A stretch of DNA of 25,455 bases from positions 1 to 25,455 of IMG/VR virus record IMGVR_UViG_3300046507_000062; one strand, written 5' to 3'. A model generated the notes under the pieces. It made no database searches. It was given only the letters and a program-made list of their open reading frames with translations, and was not told where the DNA came from. Positions 1 to 6,840 of the stretch are shown here, piece after piece; within the stretch, counting starts at the first letter, position 1; the number at the start of each line of letters is the position of its first letter. A program made the position numbers and the translations under genes. Source of the DNA: a virus.

Positions 1-2
1 AT

Positions 3-101
3 AAGGCCTATCTTGCGGTCAAGCAACAGGACGAAACGGTCTGCGTATTCATTCCCGGCATGGATTCGATACTCGCCGACGACTGGCAGTTGCTCATCTG
101 A
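3..101 (+). CDS. C-terminal fragment of a DUF2829 / Tad2-like protein (5' end outside window)
   Basis: The frame is open from the window edge to a TGA at 99-101 and gives 32 residues. The pattern is x-Y-L-x-x-K near the start, then IPGMDSILADDW near the end. This resembles the C-terminus of DUF2829 (MW1434-type) proteins, which usually end in a W-x-P-S-x-x-D-x-L-A-x-D-W signature. The family includes Tad2, a phage protein that sequesters the cyclic ADP-ribose-type signal of the Thoeris defence system. Here the usual tryptophan before the proline is not seen (FIP instead of W-x-P). The next gene starts 2 bp after the stop, so the two are probably co-transcribed. Only the tail is visible; the family call rests on a short motif and the anti-defence role is inference. 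Confidence 0.55.
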   Translation, partial: KAYLAVKQQDETVCVFIPGMDSILADDWQLLI

Positions 102-103
102 CC

Positions 104-298
104 ATGTGCTACGGCGATGCAACCAAATCCCTCGAGCTATCCCGCGCTCGCCTGACTCCCGAGCAATGGGAGAAGTTCGAAGCGGACTTCGAGCATTTCT
201 GTGCGTATAGCGGCCTAGAAATCCTGAACTGGATTCAAGAGGAAGCAAGCGTGTACGACTGGGCCAAATGGGCATATCTCTGCGGGAAGGGACTGTGA
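104..298 (+). CDS. Small hypothetical phage protein (64 aa)
   Basis: I do not recognise this gene. It encodes an acidic, tryptophan-rich, probably helical 64-residue protein with no signal peptide or membrane segment. The ATG lies 2 bp after the stop of the upstream partial gene and has no clear Shine-Dalgarno sequence, so translational coupling is likely. Its TGA overlaps the ATG of the next gene by one base. The tight spacing on both sides is the main support for it being real. Confidence 0.55.
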   Translation: MCYGDATKSLELSRARLTPEQWEKFEADFEHFCAYSGLEILNWIQEEASVYDWAKWAYLCGKGL

Positions 299-390
299 TG
301 AAAACAGCAATAGCAATCGTCGCCGCGCTGCTCATTCTCGGCCTCATAGCCTGGTTCGCTGCCTCGGCAGCGCGCGGCAACAACGGATAG
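298..390 (+). CDS. 30-aa single-span membrane peptide
   Basis: The ATG at 298-300 overlaps the preceding TGA (296-298) and is preceded by a strong ribosome-binding site, GGGAAGGG. The product has MKTA, then a hydrophobic stretch of about 20 residues (roughly 4-23, rich in A, I, L), then a short basic polar tail (ARGNNG). It would be a single-span inner-membrane peptide, or possibly a secreted fragment. Function is unknown. The strong RBS and one-base overlap argue that it is translated despite its size. Confidence 0.5.
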   Translation: MKTAIAIVAALLILGLIAWFAASAARGNNG

Positions 391-406
391 GTAAAACGGG
401 GAAATC

Positions 407-838
407 ATGGATCGCATCGACGAACTCCTGCTCGACTGGTTCGAATGGAACCAGAACTATTCGCCGGCGCTCGGATACGGGAAGGCTGAGCCTGCATGCC
501 GCGATTTCCGCATCAGCCGTCAGTGGATGGATTACGACGACCTGAACGCAGAGGTCGAATGGAACATCAAGGAGAGCGTCGGAAAGGTAATCGAGCCGCT
601 GATTCACGCTCTCGAGACTCGCTACCGGGTGGCGATCAATACGGCTATGAGAAATTTCCAGTCGGAATATGCGGTGTGGACAAATCCGCGCTATCCTGAC
701 GCACAAGCCGACGACTACTCTCAAGCGAAGGCGATCCTTTGCCCGAAATTAGTTGCGCTCGGGATGATCGATAAAAACAGTTGTAAACCCGGAAATTTTG
801 ATTTAGCATATCCAACTGTGGTGAGTTCGCTCGCCTAA
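407..838 (+). CDS. Hypothetical protein, candidate late-gene regulator (143 aa)
   Basis: The start is well supported by GGGGAAA 6-12 bp upstream of ATG 407. The protein begins with an amphipathic helix (MDRIDELLLDWFEWN) and has a helical middle with the pattern ALETRYRVAI at about residues 68-77, then VWTNPRYP at 91-98. It looks like an uncharacterised family often found just upstream of terminase genes in Burkholderia prophages, but I cannot name a domain. It is the last gene before a promoter and terminators that lead into the packaging genes, which is where lambda-type phages place the antiterminator Q. The regulator role is therefore positional inference. The last ~60 bp are more AT-rich than the rest and contain the putative promoter. 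Confidence 0.65.
   Translation: MDRIDELLLDWFEWNQNYSPALGYGKAEPACRDFRISRQWMDYDDLNAEVEWNIKESVGKVIEPLIHALETRYRVAINTAMRNFQSEYAVWTNPRYPDAQADDYSQAKAILCPKLVALGMIDKNSCKPGNFDLAYPTVVSSLA
781..809 (+). promoter_or_regulatory. Candidate late promoter (-35 TTGTAA, 17 bp, -10 TAGCAT)
   Basis: TTGTAA at 781-786 and TAGCAT at 804-809 are separated by 17 bp in an AT-rich patch at the 3' end of the 407-838 gene. Each hexamer matches 4 of 6 consensus sigma-70 bases. Transcription would start near 816 and run almost at once into the terminator at 848-882. This is the layout of lambda pR'-tR', where a Q protein is needed to read through. Motif-based only. Confidence 0.35.
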
Positions 839-847
839 AAATAACTG

Positions 848-882
848 AAGCCTCGCCAGATACGTTCTGCGCGGGGCTTTTT
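848..882 (+). terminator. Intrinsic terminator downstream of the 407-838 gene
   Basis: AAGCCTCGC (848-856) pairs with GCGGGGCTT (871-879) with one G-U pair. The stem extends inward through CAGA/TCTG with one bulged base, and a run of five T follows. It lies 10 bp after the stop codon. Confidence 0.8.
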
Positions 883-1311
883 GCTTTCACGCATGGCGAT
901 TGCAACAAAGTCCGACAGAGAGCACCCCATAGGGCAAGTCCTCAAGGTGCACGGCAAAACGGGAAACCGCGCAGTCGCCAGTCGTGAGAGTTAAAACGTT
1001 GTTCGGCGGCGCTGACGTCGTCTGCGTTCGGGTCGCGACTACGCGGCCGCTCTCAACGAATTGCCGGTAGGCTCTCCGAGCCTAGTCAATGAATTGCAGA
1101 ATATCAAGCCGCCTTCGGGCGGTTTTTTCGTTTACGGCCAGTCACGCGGCGGTCGGCGTCGCGGAGCACAACCGGGCTGGCAATTCTTCCTCAAGCCGTG
1201 AGTGAGATAACCGCGGCAGCTATCGGACGTTCTGGAAGTCGTGGGTCTCCGCCGGCACGCCGGAACTCTGCACGACGCGGGCCATAGCACCCTCAACCAT
1301 TGGAGTGAATC
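883..1311 (+). other. Gene-poor leader upstream of the packaging genes
   Basis: No convincing gene is seen here. It holds a perfect 7-bp hairpin (TAGGCTC, 3-nt loop, GAGCCTA; 1068-1084) flanked by two direct copies of GAATTGC (1058-1064 and 1091-1097), and the terminator at 1106-1128. A 33-codon ORF at 894-995 has no good RBS and is not called. The 180 bp between the terminator and ATG 1312 hold no recognised element apart from the RBS TTGGAGTG just before 1312. Confidence 0.5.
1106..1128 (+). terminator. Intrinsic terminator in the late leader
   Basis: CCGCC (1109-1113), a TTCG tetraloop and GGCGG (1118-1122) form a compact stem, extended by G-U and A-U pairs. Six T follow the stem. It lies 180 bp upstream of the first gene of the packaging cluster, so late transcripts starting upstream must read through it. 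Confidence 0.8.
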
Positions 1312-1668
1312 ATGAGCGATCCGATTGCAGACGCAGCAGCACAGATGAGCGACGCAGCGCCGAGCAGCAGCGAGCCTGTTGTGACGCAGGGCACCCCTGA
1401 ACTCCCAAACGATGCCTCCACACCGCCCGCTGGTGCTGCTACGCCTGCCAGTACCGGCAACGTGCTGGTGAACGCTGCTCCGCTGGTTGATGCGCCCGCA
1501 CTCGATGCGCCTGTCGTTGAACCGGAGGCCGACGAACTCCCGCGCGAATCGCACCTGATGCTGCTCGAAGCGAAGATCGCAGCGTTCCGCACGAAGCTCG
1601 CCAACGCCGAACGTGTCGCGCTCGATGAGTTCGAAGCGATCGTCGGGCATGTGCGGGCGGTGCTGTGA
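1312..1668 (+). CDS. Hypothetical phage protein, Ala/Pro-rich N-terminus (118 aa)
   Basis: First gene of the packaging cluster, with RBS GGAGTG 6 bp before the ATG. Residues 1 to about 75 are low-complexity and rich in A, P, S, T and D, and are probably disordered. Residues 76-118 look like a helical domain starting at PRESHLMLLEAKIAAF and ending HVRAVL. No family is recognised. Its TGA overlaps the next start (GTGA), so the two are translationally coupled. Proteins with a disordered acidic N-terminus and helical tail are common in this location, but no role is assigned. Confidence 0.7.
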   Translation: MSDPIADAAAQMSDAAPSSSEPVVTQGTPELPNDASTPPAGAATPASTGNVLVNAAPLVDAPALDAPVVEPEADELPRESHLMLLEAKIAAFRTKLANAERVALDEFEAIVGHVRAVL

Positions 1669-1850
1669 ACTCGCGCATGCGCATCGCAATCCCCGGCAGC
1701 CCGAATGACGGGAAGGAAGTCGAAGTCATTCGGGAGGCTGATGGGTACGATCCGCGTGATGATTGTTTCCGTCCCGAGTTCGCCGAAATCCGCATTCTTG
1801 ACTCCGGGCACGTTGGCGGCATTGATCGCCGGTACTTGGTGGACCTGTAA
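1665..1850 (+). CDS. Small hypothetical protein (61 aa)
   Basis: The GTG at 1665 overlaps the previous stop as GTGA. An in-frame ATG at 1677 would give a 57-residue product and cannot be excluded. The sequence looks beta-rich and ends in GGIDRRYLVDL. No signal peptide, membrane segment or known motif is seen. Its TAA shares one base with the ATG of the following gene, which fixes it within the co-translated packaging cluster. Function unknown. Confidence 0.6.
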   Translation: MNSRMRIAIPGSPNDGKEVEVIREADGYDPRDDCFRPEFAEIRILDSGHVGGIDRRYLVDL

Positions 1851-2098
1851 TGGCTGCCCGTCTGCGCAAGACGCATCAGGACGATGTGCGCAAGAAGATT
1901 CAGGTCAGTCAGCTTTTGAATGTCTTGCAAAATCATGCACTTGGTGAGGTGGCTGAATTGCCAGCAAGCCGTCTGAAAGCTATTGAAATTCTTTTGCGCA
2001 AGACACTACCCGATCTGTCGCAGATTCAAGGGACGGGAGAGAACGGCGAGCACGAGTTGATCCATCGCATCGAGCGCAAGATCGTCGATCCGAAATGA
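1850..2098 (+). CDS. Small packaging-associated protein, candidate terminase small subunit (82 aa)
   Basis: The protein is helical and contains the pattern QVSQLLNVLQNHALGEV followed by RLKAIEILLRKTLPDLSQI. This resembles a family found directly upstream of large terminase genes and sometimes annotated as a small terminase or DNA-packaging protein. Such proteins would bind phage DNA and load the large subunit. At 82 residues it is much shorter than P22 gp3 (162 aa) and lacks an obvious N-terminal HTH, so the call is mainly positional. The start overlaps the previous stop by one base and the stop overlaps TerL as ATGA. Confidence 0.55.
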   Translation: MAARLRKTHQDDVRKKIQVSQLLNVLQNHALGEVAELPASRLKAIEILLRKTLPDLSQIQGTGENGEHELIHRIERKIVDPK

Positions 2099-3330
2099 GC
2101 ACGCTGACGATTGAGACGCCGCGCGTATATCTGCCGCTGCTCAATCCTGCTCGCTACAAGGGTGCTTACGGCGGCCGAGGTTCGGGCAAGTCCCACTTCT
2201 TCGCTGAGATGCTGGTCGAGGAATGCATCCGCGAAAAGACCGATGCAGTCTGCCTACGCGAGATTCAGAAGTCGCTGAAGTTTTCGGTCAAGAAGCTCAT
2301 CGAGAGCAAGATCGAGAGCTTGAACGCCGGCTATTACTTCGACGTGCTGGACGCGCAGATCAATTCCAAGCAGGGCGGTGTCGTCATCTTTCAGGGGATG
2401 CAGGATCACACGAGCGATTCCATCAAGTCGCTTGAGGGATTCAAGATCGCCTGGTTCGAAGAAGCGCAGTCAGCCAGTCAGCGCAGCCTTGATCTATTGC
2501 GGCCGACAATCCGCGCGCCGGGCAGCGAACTGTGGTTTAGCTGGAACCCGCGTTTCAGCACTGATCCTGTTGACGTGCTTCTGCGAGGCGAGAACACACC
2601 GCCGAATGCAGTGATCGTCGAGGCGAATTTCAGCGATAACCCGTGGTTCCCGCAGGAACTTGTCGATGAAATGGAATACGACAAGTCTCGCGACCCGGAT
2701 AAGTACGCCCATATCTGGCTTGGCGCATATCAGCAGAACAGCGAAGCCCGCGTATTCCGCAATTGGCGTGTCGAAGAGTTCGAGCGGCCGGCCGGGACGA
2801 TTCACAGGCTTGGTGCTGACTGGGGCTTCTCGGTCGATCCCTCTGTGCTGATCCGCTGCGACATTGAAGGCAACCGCCTATACGTCGATTACGAGGCGTA
2901 CATGGTTGGCTGCGAGATTGTGAACCTGCCTGAGCTGTTCATGGGCGTGCCTGACGCTGAGAAGTGGCCGATCACGGCTGATTCTGCTCGGCCCGAGACG
3001 ATCAGCCACATGCAGAAGAACGGTTTCCCGAAGATTCGCGCAGCCATTAAGGGCGCGAAATCGCTTGAAGAGGGCGTCGAGTTCCTGAAGTCGTTTGACA
3101 TCGTTGTGCATCCGCGCTGCAAGCATCTGATCGACGAACTGACGCTCTACAAATACAAGGAAGACCCGCTAACCGGGGCGATCCTGCCGATTCTCGAAGA
3201 CAAGGATAACCACGTGATCGACGCGCTGCGCTATGCCTGCGAGGGCGCCCGACGTGCTGGGAAGGCTCCGAAGCCGAGCAAACCTGTAATCCGCCGCACC
3301 GTGCATGGTGCTGGCGCCTGGATGGGCTAA
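2095..3330 (+). CDS. terL: Terminase large subunit (PBSX / Terminase_3 family)
   Basis: ATPase-nuclease that drives DNA into the prohead and cuts concatemers. The N-terminal ATPase domain has Walker A GGRGSGKS (residues 26-33), Walker B at 117-124 ending WFEEA with catalytic E122/E123, and a coupling motif SWNP (149-152). The C-terminal RNase H-like nuclease has acidic metal ligands D242 (GADWG), D296 (TADSARPE) and D376 (NHVIDALRYA). All motifs expected of an active enzyme are present. At 411 residues it matches the PBSX-type family and is shorter than P22 gp2. The start overlaps the upstream stop (ATGA) with no separate RBS, so translation is coupled. The portal gene follows with no gap. 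Confidence 0.95.
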   Translation: MSTLTIETPRVYLPLLNPARYKGAYGGRGSGKSHFFAEMLVEECIREKTDAVCLREIQKSLKFSVKKLIESKIESLNAGYYFDVLDAQINSKQGGVVIFQGMQDHTSDSIKSLEGFKIAWFEEAQSASQRSLDLLRPTIRAPGSELWFSWNPRFSTDPVDVLLRGENTPPNAVIVEANFSDNPWFPQELVDEMEYDKSRDPDKYAHIWLGAYQQNSEARVFRNWRVEEFERPAGTIHRLGADWGFSVDPSVLIRCDIEGNRLYVDYEAYMVGCEIVNLPELFMGVPDAEKWPITADSARPETISHMQKNGFPKIRAAIKGAKSLEEGVEFLKSFDIVVHPRCKHLIDELTLYKYKEDPLTGAILPILEDKDNHVIDALRYACEGARRAGKAPKPSKPVIRRTVHGAGAWMG

Positions 3331-5487
3331 ATGGCACGCAAACGCAAATCCGACGCTGAATCGAGCGATCTCGATCCGATCGTCAAGGAAGCGAAGGATC
3401 GTTTCGCCCGTTGCGAGGATGCCGAGTCGTCGTTCCGCAAGCTGTTCGTCGAGGACATGAAGTTTGCCAACGGCGACCCGGACAACAACTGGCAATGGCC
3501 CGACCAGATCCGGCAATCGCGAGACGGCGACAACCGTCCGTGCCTGACGATCAACAAGGTGCGCCAGCACAATTTGCAGATCATCAACGACGCGAAGCAG
3601 AACAAGCCGAGCATCAAGACGCTGCCGATTGACGGGCAGGCCGATGTGCAGATCGCGAAGATTCTCGACGGCATCATGCGCCACATCGAGTACAACTCGC
3701 ATGCCGAGATCGCCTACGACACTGCGACTGAGTTCGCGGTGCAGGGCGGCTTGGGTTACTGGCGCGTCATCACGGACTATGCGCACGACGGGTCATTCGA
3801 GCAGGAAATATTCATTCGCCGCGTGAAAGACCCGCTGTGCGTCTATCTCGACCCGGACATTCAGTCCGCGGACGGCGCTGATGCGAAGTTCGGATTCGTG
3901 TTCGAGGACGTGCCGAAGGAAGAATACGAGGCGATGTACCCTGAGGAAGACCCGGCAAGCGTCACGTTCCCGATGGAAGCGACCGGAGACCCTTGGCTCG
4001 ACAAGAATCATGTGCGTGTGTGCGAATACTTCTACCGCGCCGAGAAGAAGGACATGCTGATCAATCATCCGGTCAAAGGGCCGATGAAGCTGTCCGAGGT
4101 CGCAGACGAGAAAGAGCGAGAGTCATTGCTCGACGATAAGGGCGTGAAGAAGCGCGAGATCAGCGAGCCGCATTTCAAGTGGTGCAAGATCGCCGGCGAC
4201 AAGATCATCGACAAGAAGGAATGGCCTGGCCGCTATCTGCCGATCGTGCGCGTGGTGGGCGAGGAAATCGTCATCAACGGCAAGGTCGAGCGAAAGGGCC
4301 ACACGCGCAACATGAAAGACGGCCAGCGCATGTACAACTACATGACATCGGCCAACGTCGAATACATCGCGTTGCAGACCAAGACGCCGTATGTCGCGCC
4401 GGTCGAAGCTATCGAAGGCTATGAGGACGAGTGGGCGAACGCGAACAGGGACAACAAGGCGTATCTGCCCTACAACGGCGTTGATGCTGAAGGTCGGGAG
4501 ATTCCCCGCCCGCAGCGCGAGCAGCCTCCTGTAGGCGCTTCTGCATACCTGCAAGCCATGCAAACGGCTCAGCAGGAACTCATGATGACCTCGGGCCAGT
4601 ATCAGGAGCAGTTCGGCGCGCCGTCGAACGCTGATGCTGGTGTGGCTATCGCCGCGCGTCAACGTCAGGGCGACAAGGCCACGTATCACTTCATCGATAA
4701 CGTGGCTCGAGCAATCCGCTACACCGGCCGCATCATGGTTGACCTGATCCCGAAGGTGTACGACACGGAACGCGTGGTTCGCATCGTCGGCGAGGACGGC
4801 AGCGAGGACTTCGCGCAGATCAATCCTGAGCAGCCGCATGCAGTTGGTACGCCTGACGGCGCGCTGGCGCAGATGCCTCCGCAAGGCGCCGAAAAGCCGA
4901 CAGCCGCGGAGTCCGCGCAACTGATCTACAACCCCGGCATTGGCCGCTATGACGTGACGGTAGAGGTCGGCCCGAACTACGAGACGCGCCGGCAGGAAGC
5001 ATTCCACGCGCTGACGCAGATCATGTCGCAGGATCAGGACTTGATGAAGGTCGCCGGCGATTTGTTGTTCAAGGCTGCGGACTTCCCGATGGCTGATGAA
5101 GTTGCTGAACGTCTGCATCGGACCATTCCGCCTGAAATCCTTGGCGAGGGCCAGAGCCCGCAAGAGCAGGACATGGAGCAGAAGATGCAGCAGATGGGCC
5201 AGATGATCGAGCATCTGACTTCTGAGTTGCAGGACGCGCGCGCTGGCAAGGATGCCGACGAAGTGCGAATCAAGGCATACGACGCGGAAACGAAGCGCTT
5301 GCAGGCGCTGGGTCAGCCGCTCGACCCGCAAGTCGTCGCGCATGTGGCAACTCAGGTCGTGATGCAGATGATGCAGACCGGAGCGCCAGAGGGAAATACT
5401 CCCTTGCCGCCCGAAGGCGCGCAGCAGAATCAACCCCAACCGAACCCGCCGAGCGCGGGTTTTTCTTTGCCCGCTCAACCTCAATAG
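3331..5487 (+). CDS. Portal protein, P22 gp1 type
   Basis: 718 residues, close to P22 gp1 (725 aa). The portal forms the dodecameric ring at the vertex through which DNA enters and leaves, and it binds the terminase and the gp4-like adaptor. The N-terminal part has the family pattern RPCLTINKVRQ at about residues 69-79, with FAVQGGLGYWRV at about 134-145. The C-terminal third is helical, including a Gln/Met-rich segment (EQDMEQKMQQMGQMIEHL) that fits the barrel helix seen in P22. The last ~25 residues are Pro/Gln-rich and are partly encoded by a terminator hairpin. It starts directly after the terL stop. Confidence 0.93.
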   Translation: MARKRKSDAESSDLDPIVKEAKDRFARCEDAESSFRKLFVEDMKFANGDPDNNWQWPDQIRQSRDGDNRPCLTINKVRQHNLQIINDAKQNKPSIKTLPIDGQADVQIAKILDGIMRHIEYNSHAEIAYDTATEFAVQGGLGYWRVITDYAHDGSFEQEIFIRRVKDPLCVYLDPDIQSADGADAKFGFVFEDVPKEEYEAMYPEEDPASVTFPMEATGDPWLDKNHVRVCEYFYRAEKKDMLINHPVKGPMKLSEVADEKERESLLDDKGVKKREISEPHFKWCKIAGDKIIDKKEWPGRYLPIVRVVGEEIVINGKVERKGHTRNMKDGQRMYNYMTSANVEYIALQTKTPYVAPVEAIEGYEDEWANANRDNKAYLPYNGVDAEGREIPRPQREQPPVGASAYLQAMQTAQQELMMTSGQYQEQFGAPSNADAGVAIAARQRQGDKATYHFIDNVARAIRYTGRIMVDLIPKVYDTERVVRIVGEDGSEDFAQINPEQPHAVGTPDGALAQMPPQGAEKPTAAESAQLIYNPGIGRYDVTVEVGPNYETRRQEAFHALTQIMSQDQDLMKVAGDLLFKAADFPMADEVAERLHRTIPPEILGEGQSPQEQDMEQKMQQMGQMIEHLTSELQDARAGKDADEVRIKAYDAETKRLQALGQPLDPQVVAHVATQVVMQMMQTGAPEGNTPLPPEGAQQNQPQPNPPSAGFSLPAQPQ
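5443..5464 (+). terminator. Intrinsic terminator inside the 3' end of the portal gene
   Basis: AACCCGC (5443-5449), loop CGAGC, and GCGGGTT (5455-5461) form a perfect 7-bp stem, followed by TTTCTTT. The hairpin codes for the portal tail NPPSAGF and lies 23 bp before the stop codon. Confidence 0.7.
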
Positions 5488-5497
5488 GGATTCGATC

Positions 5498-5806
5498 ATG
5501 GCCGGCTATATCGGTGTATTGCAGGACGCGTCGAATCTGACGCCAGTCTCAACGCTGTTCATCATCCGTCAGACGCTGACGCCCGCATCGGTCGGCGCCA
5601 ACACGACTGCTGAGCAGACGTTCACGGTTCCCGGCCTGCAAGTCGGTGATTCGCTCGACATCAACAAGGCGTCGCATCAGGCAGGTCTGTCGATCGGCAA
5701 TGTGCGCGTCTCGGCGGCGAACACCCTGGCAATCCAGTTCGTGAACACGACGGCCGGCGCGATCGTGCCGACGAGTGAGCAATACATCATCGGCGGTCAG
5801 CGCTAG
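5498..5806 (+). CDS. Small beta-rich phage structural protein (102 aa)
   Basis: RBS AGGGA 9 bp before the ATG. The sequence has short beta-strands and a pattern (ANTTAEQTFTVPGLQVGD, then RVSAANTLAIQFVN) seen in small beta-sandwich proteins of many phages of unknown role. It sits between portal and scaffold, a slot that has no equivalent in P22. Possible roles are a head decoration protein or a component at the vertex. I see no enzyme motif. The stop is followed by an inverted repeat and by the 3' end of a minus-strand gene. Confidence 0.75.
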   Translation: MAGYIGVLQDASNLTPVSTLFIIRQTLTPASVGANTTAEQTFTVPGLQVGDSLDINKASHQAGLSIGNVRVSAANTLAIQFVNTTAGAIVPTSEQYIIGGQR

Positions 5807-5809
5807 GCG

Positions 5810-5953
5810 CTAGCTCGCCGAAGACAGCACATGTAGAGCAAGCGCCGATAGAGCGATAAGAGAAATACCTGTCCCGACAATTACGCCATGCAGGATCAAC
5901 CCAGACCATCCGTGTTTATTGCGGACGCTGACTAAATATTGGGTGATTCCCAT
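5810..5953 (-). CDS. 47-aa single-span membrane protein, antisense moron candidate
   Basis: The ATG at 5953 (minus strand) has an RBS GGAG five bases upstream and a perfect TATAAT 34 bp upstream. The product starts with a soluble segment of about 18 residues (MGITQYLVSVRNKHGWSG), followed by a hydrophobic span at about 19-43 and a short SSAS tail. It lies in an otherwise non-coding gap of the late operon on the opposite strand, between the 5498 gene and the terminator at 6028. That is the pattern of a moron expressed from a prophage. A small inner-membrane protein could act in superinfection exclusion, but that is a guess from the context. No homologue is recognised. Confidence 0.5.
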   Translation of the reverse strand: MGITQYLVSVRNKHGWSGLILHGVIVGTGISLIALSALALHVLSSAS

Positions 5954-5986
5954 CTTGGCTCCATTGGGTGAACGACTGATCTGCAA

Positions 5987-5992
5987 ATTATA
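5987..5992 (-). promoter_or_regulatory. -10 box TATAAT for the antisense membrane gene
   Basis: Read on the minus strand the sequence is CCTATAATTTG, a perfect -10 hexamer 34 bp before the start codon. No good -35 is seen at 16-18 bp (closest hexamers GTGCGG, GGTGCG, TGGTGC). The same CCTATAAT octamer occurs before the other antisense membrane ORF at 17526-17533. Confidence 0.4.
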
Positions 5993-6027
5993 GGTCGGCG
6001 CTAAGACTCCGCACCATACCTTTTCAG

Positions 6028-6059
6028 AAGGCCCGTTTCCGAAAGGAGCGGGCCTTTTT
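6028..6059 (+). terminator. Intrinsic terminator between the 5498 gene and scaffold
   Basis: AAGGCCCG (6028-6035) pairs perfectly with CGGGCCTT (6049-6056); an inner CC/GG helix closes a GAAA-containing loop, and TTTTT follows. It lies 50 bp upstream of the scaffold start. Confidence 0.85.
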
Positions 6060-6108
6060 GCTTTCCGTACTCGTGCGGCATCACGAGGCTCAATCCTTGG
6101 ATACGTCC

Positions 6109-6831
6109 ATGCAAACCGATGAGAACGCATCAGCAGTAGAGAACGTCACGCCTACGGCCTCCACGGAACAGGCGCAACTGCCCGCTGAAGTCAGCACGGA
6201 ACCGGGCGCCGAGCAACCCGCAGAGCACGTCGAGCAGCCGCAGCAGGACAAACCCAAGAACGATTGGGTTCAACGGCGCATTGACCAACTCACGCGGGAG
6301 AAACACGAGGAAAGACGACAGCGCGAAGAACTCGAAGCGCGGCTGCGGCAGTACCAGCAGCCGGCAGACAGCCAGTCTCAGCCTAAGCAGATGACCGCTG
6401 ACGAGATTCGGGCCGAAGCCAAGCGCCTGATCCAGGAAGAGAAGTTCAACGATGCCTGCAACAAGGTCTTTGACGCGGGCAAAACTGAATTTCCCGATTG
6501 GGATTCGTCGCTGCGCACGTTCCAGATGCTCGGCGGCGCATCGCCCGAGTTTCTCGAAGCCGTGACTGCGATGGATGCCGGCCACAAGGTTTTGCATCAC
6601 CTCGGCCAGAACCCGGAAGTCGCTGAACGCCTGCTGTCCCTTCCTCCGTTGCGCATGGCGCTTGAACTGGCCCGTCTCGAAACGACGGTCGGTCAGGCGA
6701 AACCCAAACCCGTTTCCAACGCCCCCGCACCGATCAACCCGATCGGCGGACGGTCGTCGCCTGTCGAGCCCGAGGAATTCGCATCGGCCGCAGAGCAGAT
6801 CGCGTGGTGGAAGAAACACGGCTCCAAATGA
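6109..6831 (+). CDS. Scaffolding protein (P22 gp8-like role)
   Basis: 240 residues directly upstream of the coat gene, as in P22. Scaffolding proteins assemble coat into a prohead and then leave. Residues 1-60 are acidic, rich in E, Q, A and T and probably disordered. Residues about 65-86 are strongly helical and charged (IDQLTREKHEERRQREELEA), and the C-terminal part has further helices. The final stretch ends AWWKKHGSK, a basic tail that could bind coat as in P22 gp8. I chose ATG 6109; an in-frame TTG at 6097 would add four residues. Longer readings into the upstream terminator are unlikely. Confidence 0.8.
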   Translation: MQTDENASAVENVTPTASTEQAQLPAEVSTEPGAEQPAEHVEQPQQDKPKNDWVQRRIDQLTREKHEERRQREELEARLRQYQQPADSQSQPKQMTADEIRAEAKRLIQEEKFNDACNKVFDAGKTEFPDWDSSLRTFQMLGGASPEFLEAVTAMDAGHKVLHHLGQNPEVAERLLSLPPLRMALELARLETTVGQAKPKPVSNAPAPINPIGGRSSPVEPEEFASAAEQIAWWKKHGSK

Positions 6832-6840
6832 GGCTGAAAA

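Noticed and set aside
13-210. A 65-codon plus-strand ORF at the left edge.
   Set aside because: It overlaps the DUF2829-like fragment and the 104-298 gene in another frame, has no RBS and a Ser/Arg-rich composition.
894-995. A 33-codon ORF in the leader.
   Set aside because: No good ribosome-binding site, no recognisable sequence, and placed between two terminators; chance is the simpler explanation.
4123-5499. A 458-codon ORF on the minus strand.
   Set aside because: Antisense to the portal gene, Leu/Arg/His-rich composition and no domain or RBS context; a shadow frame.
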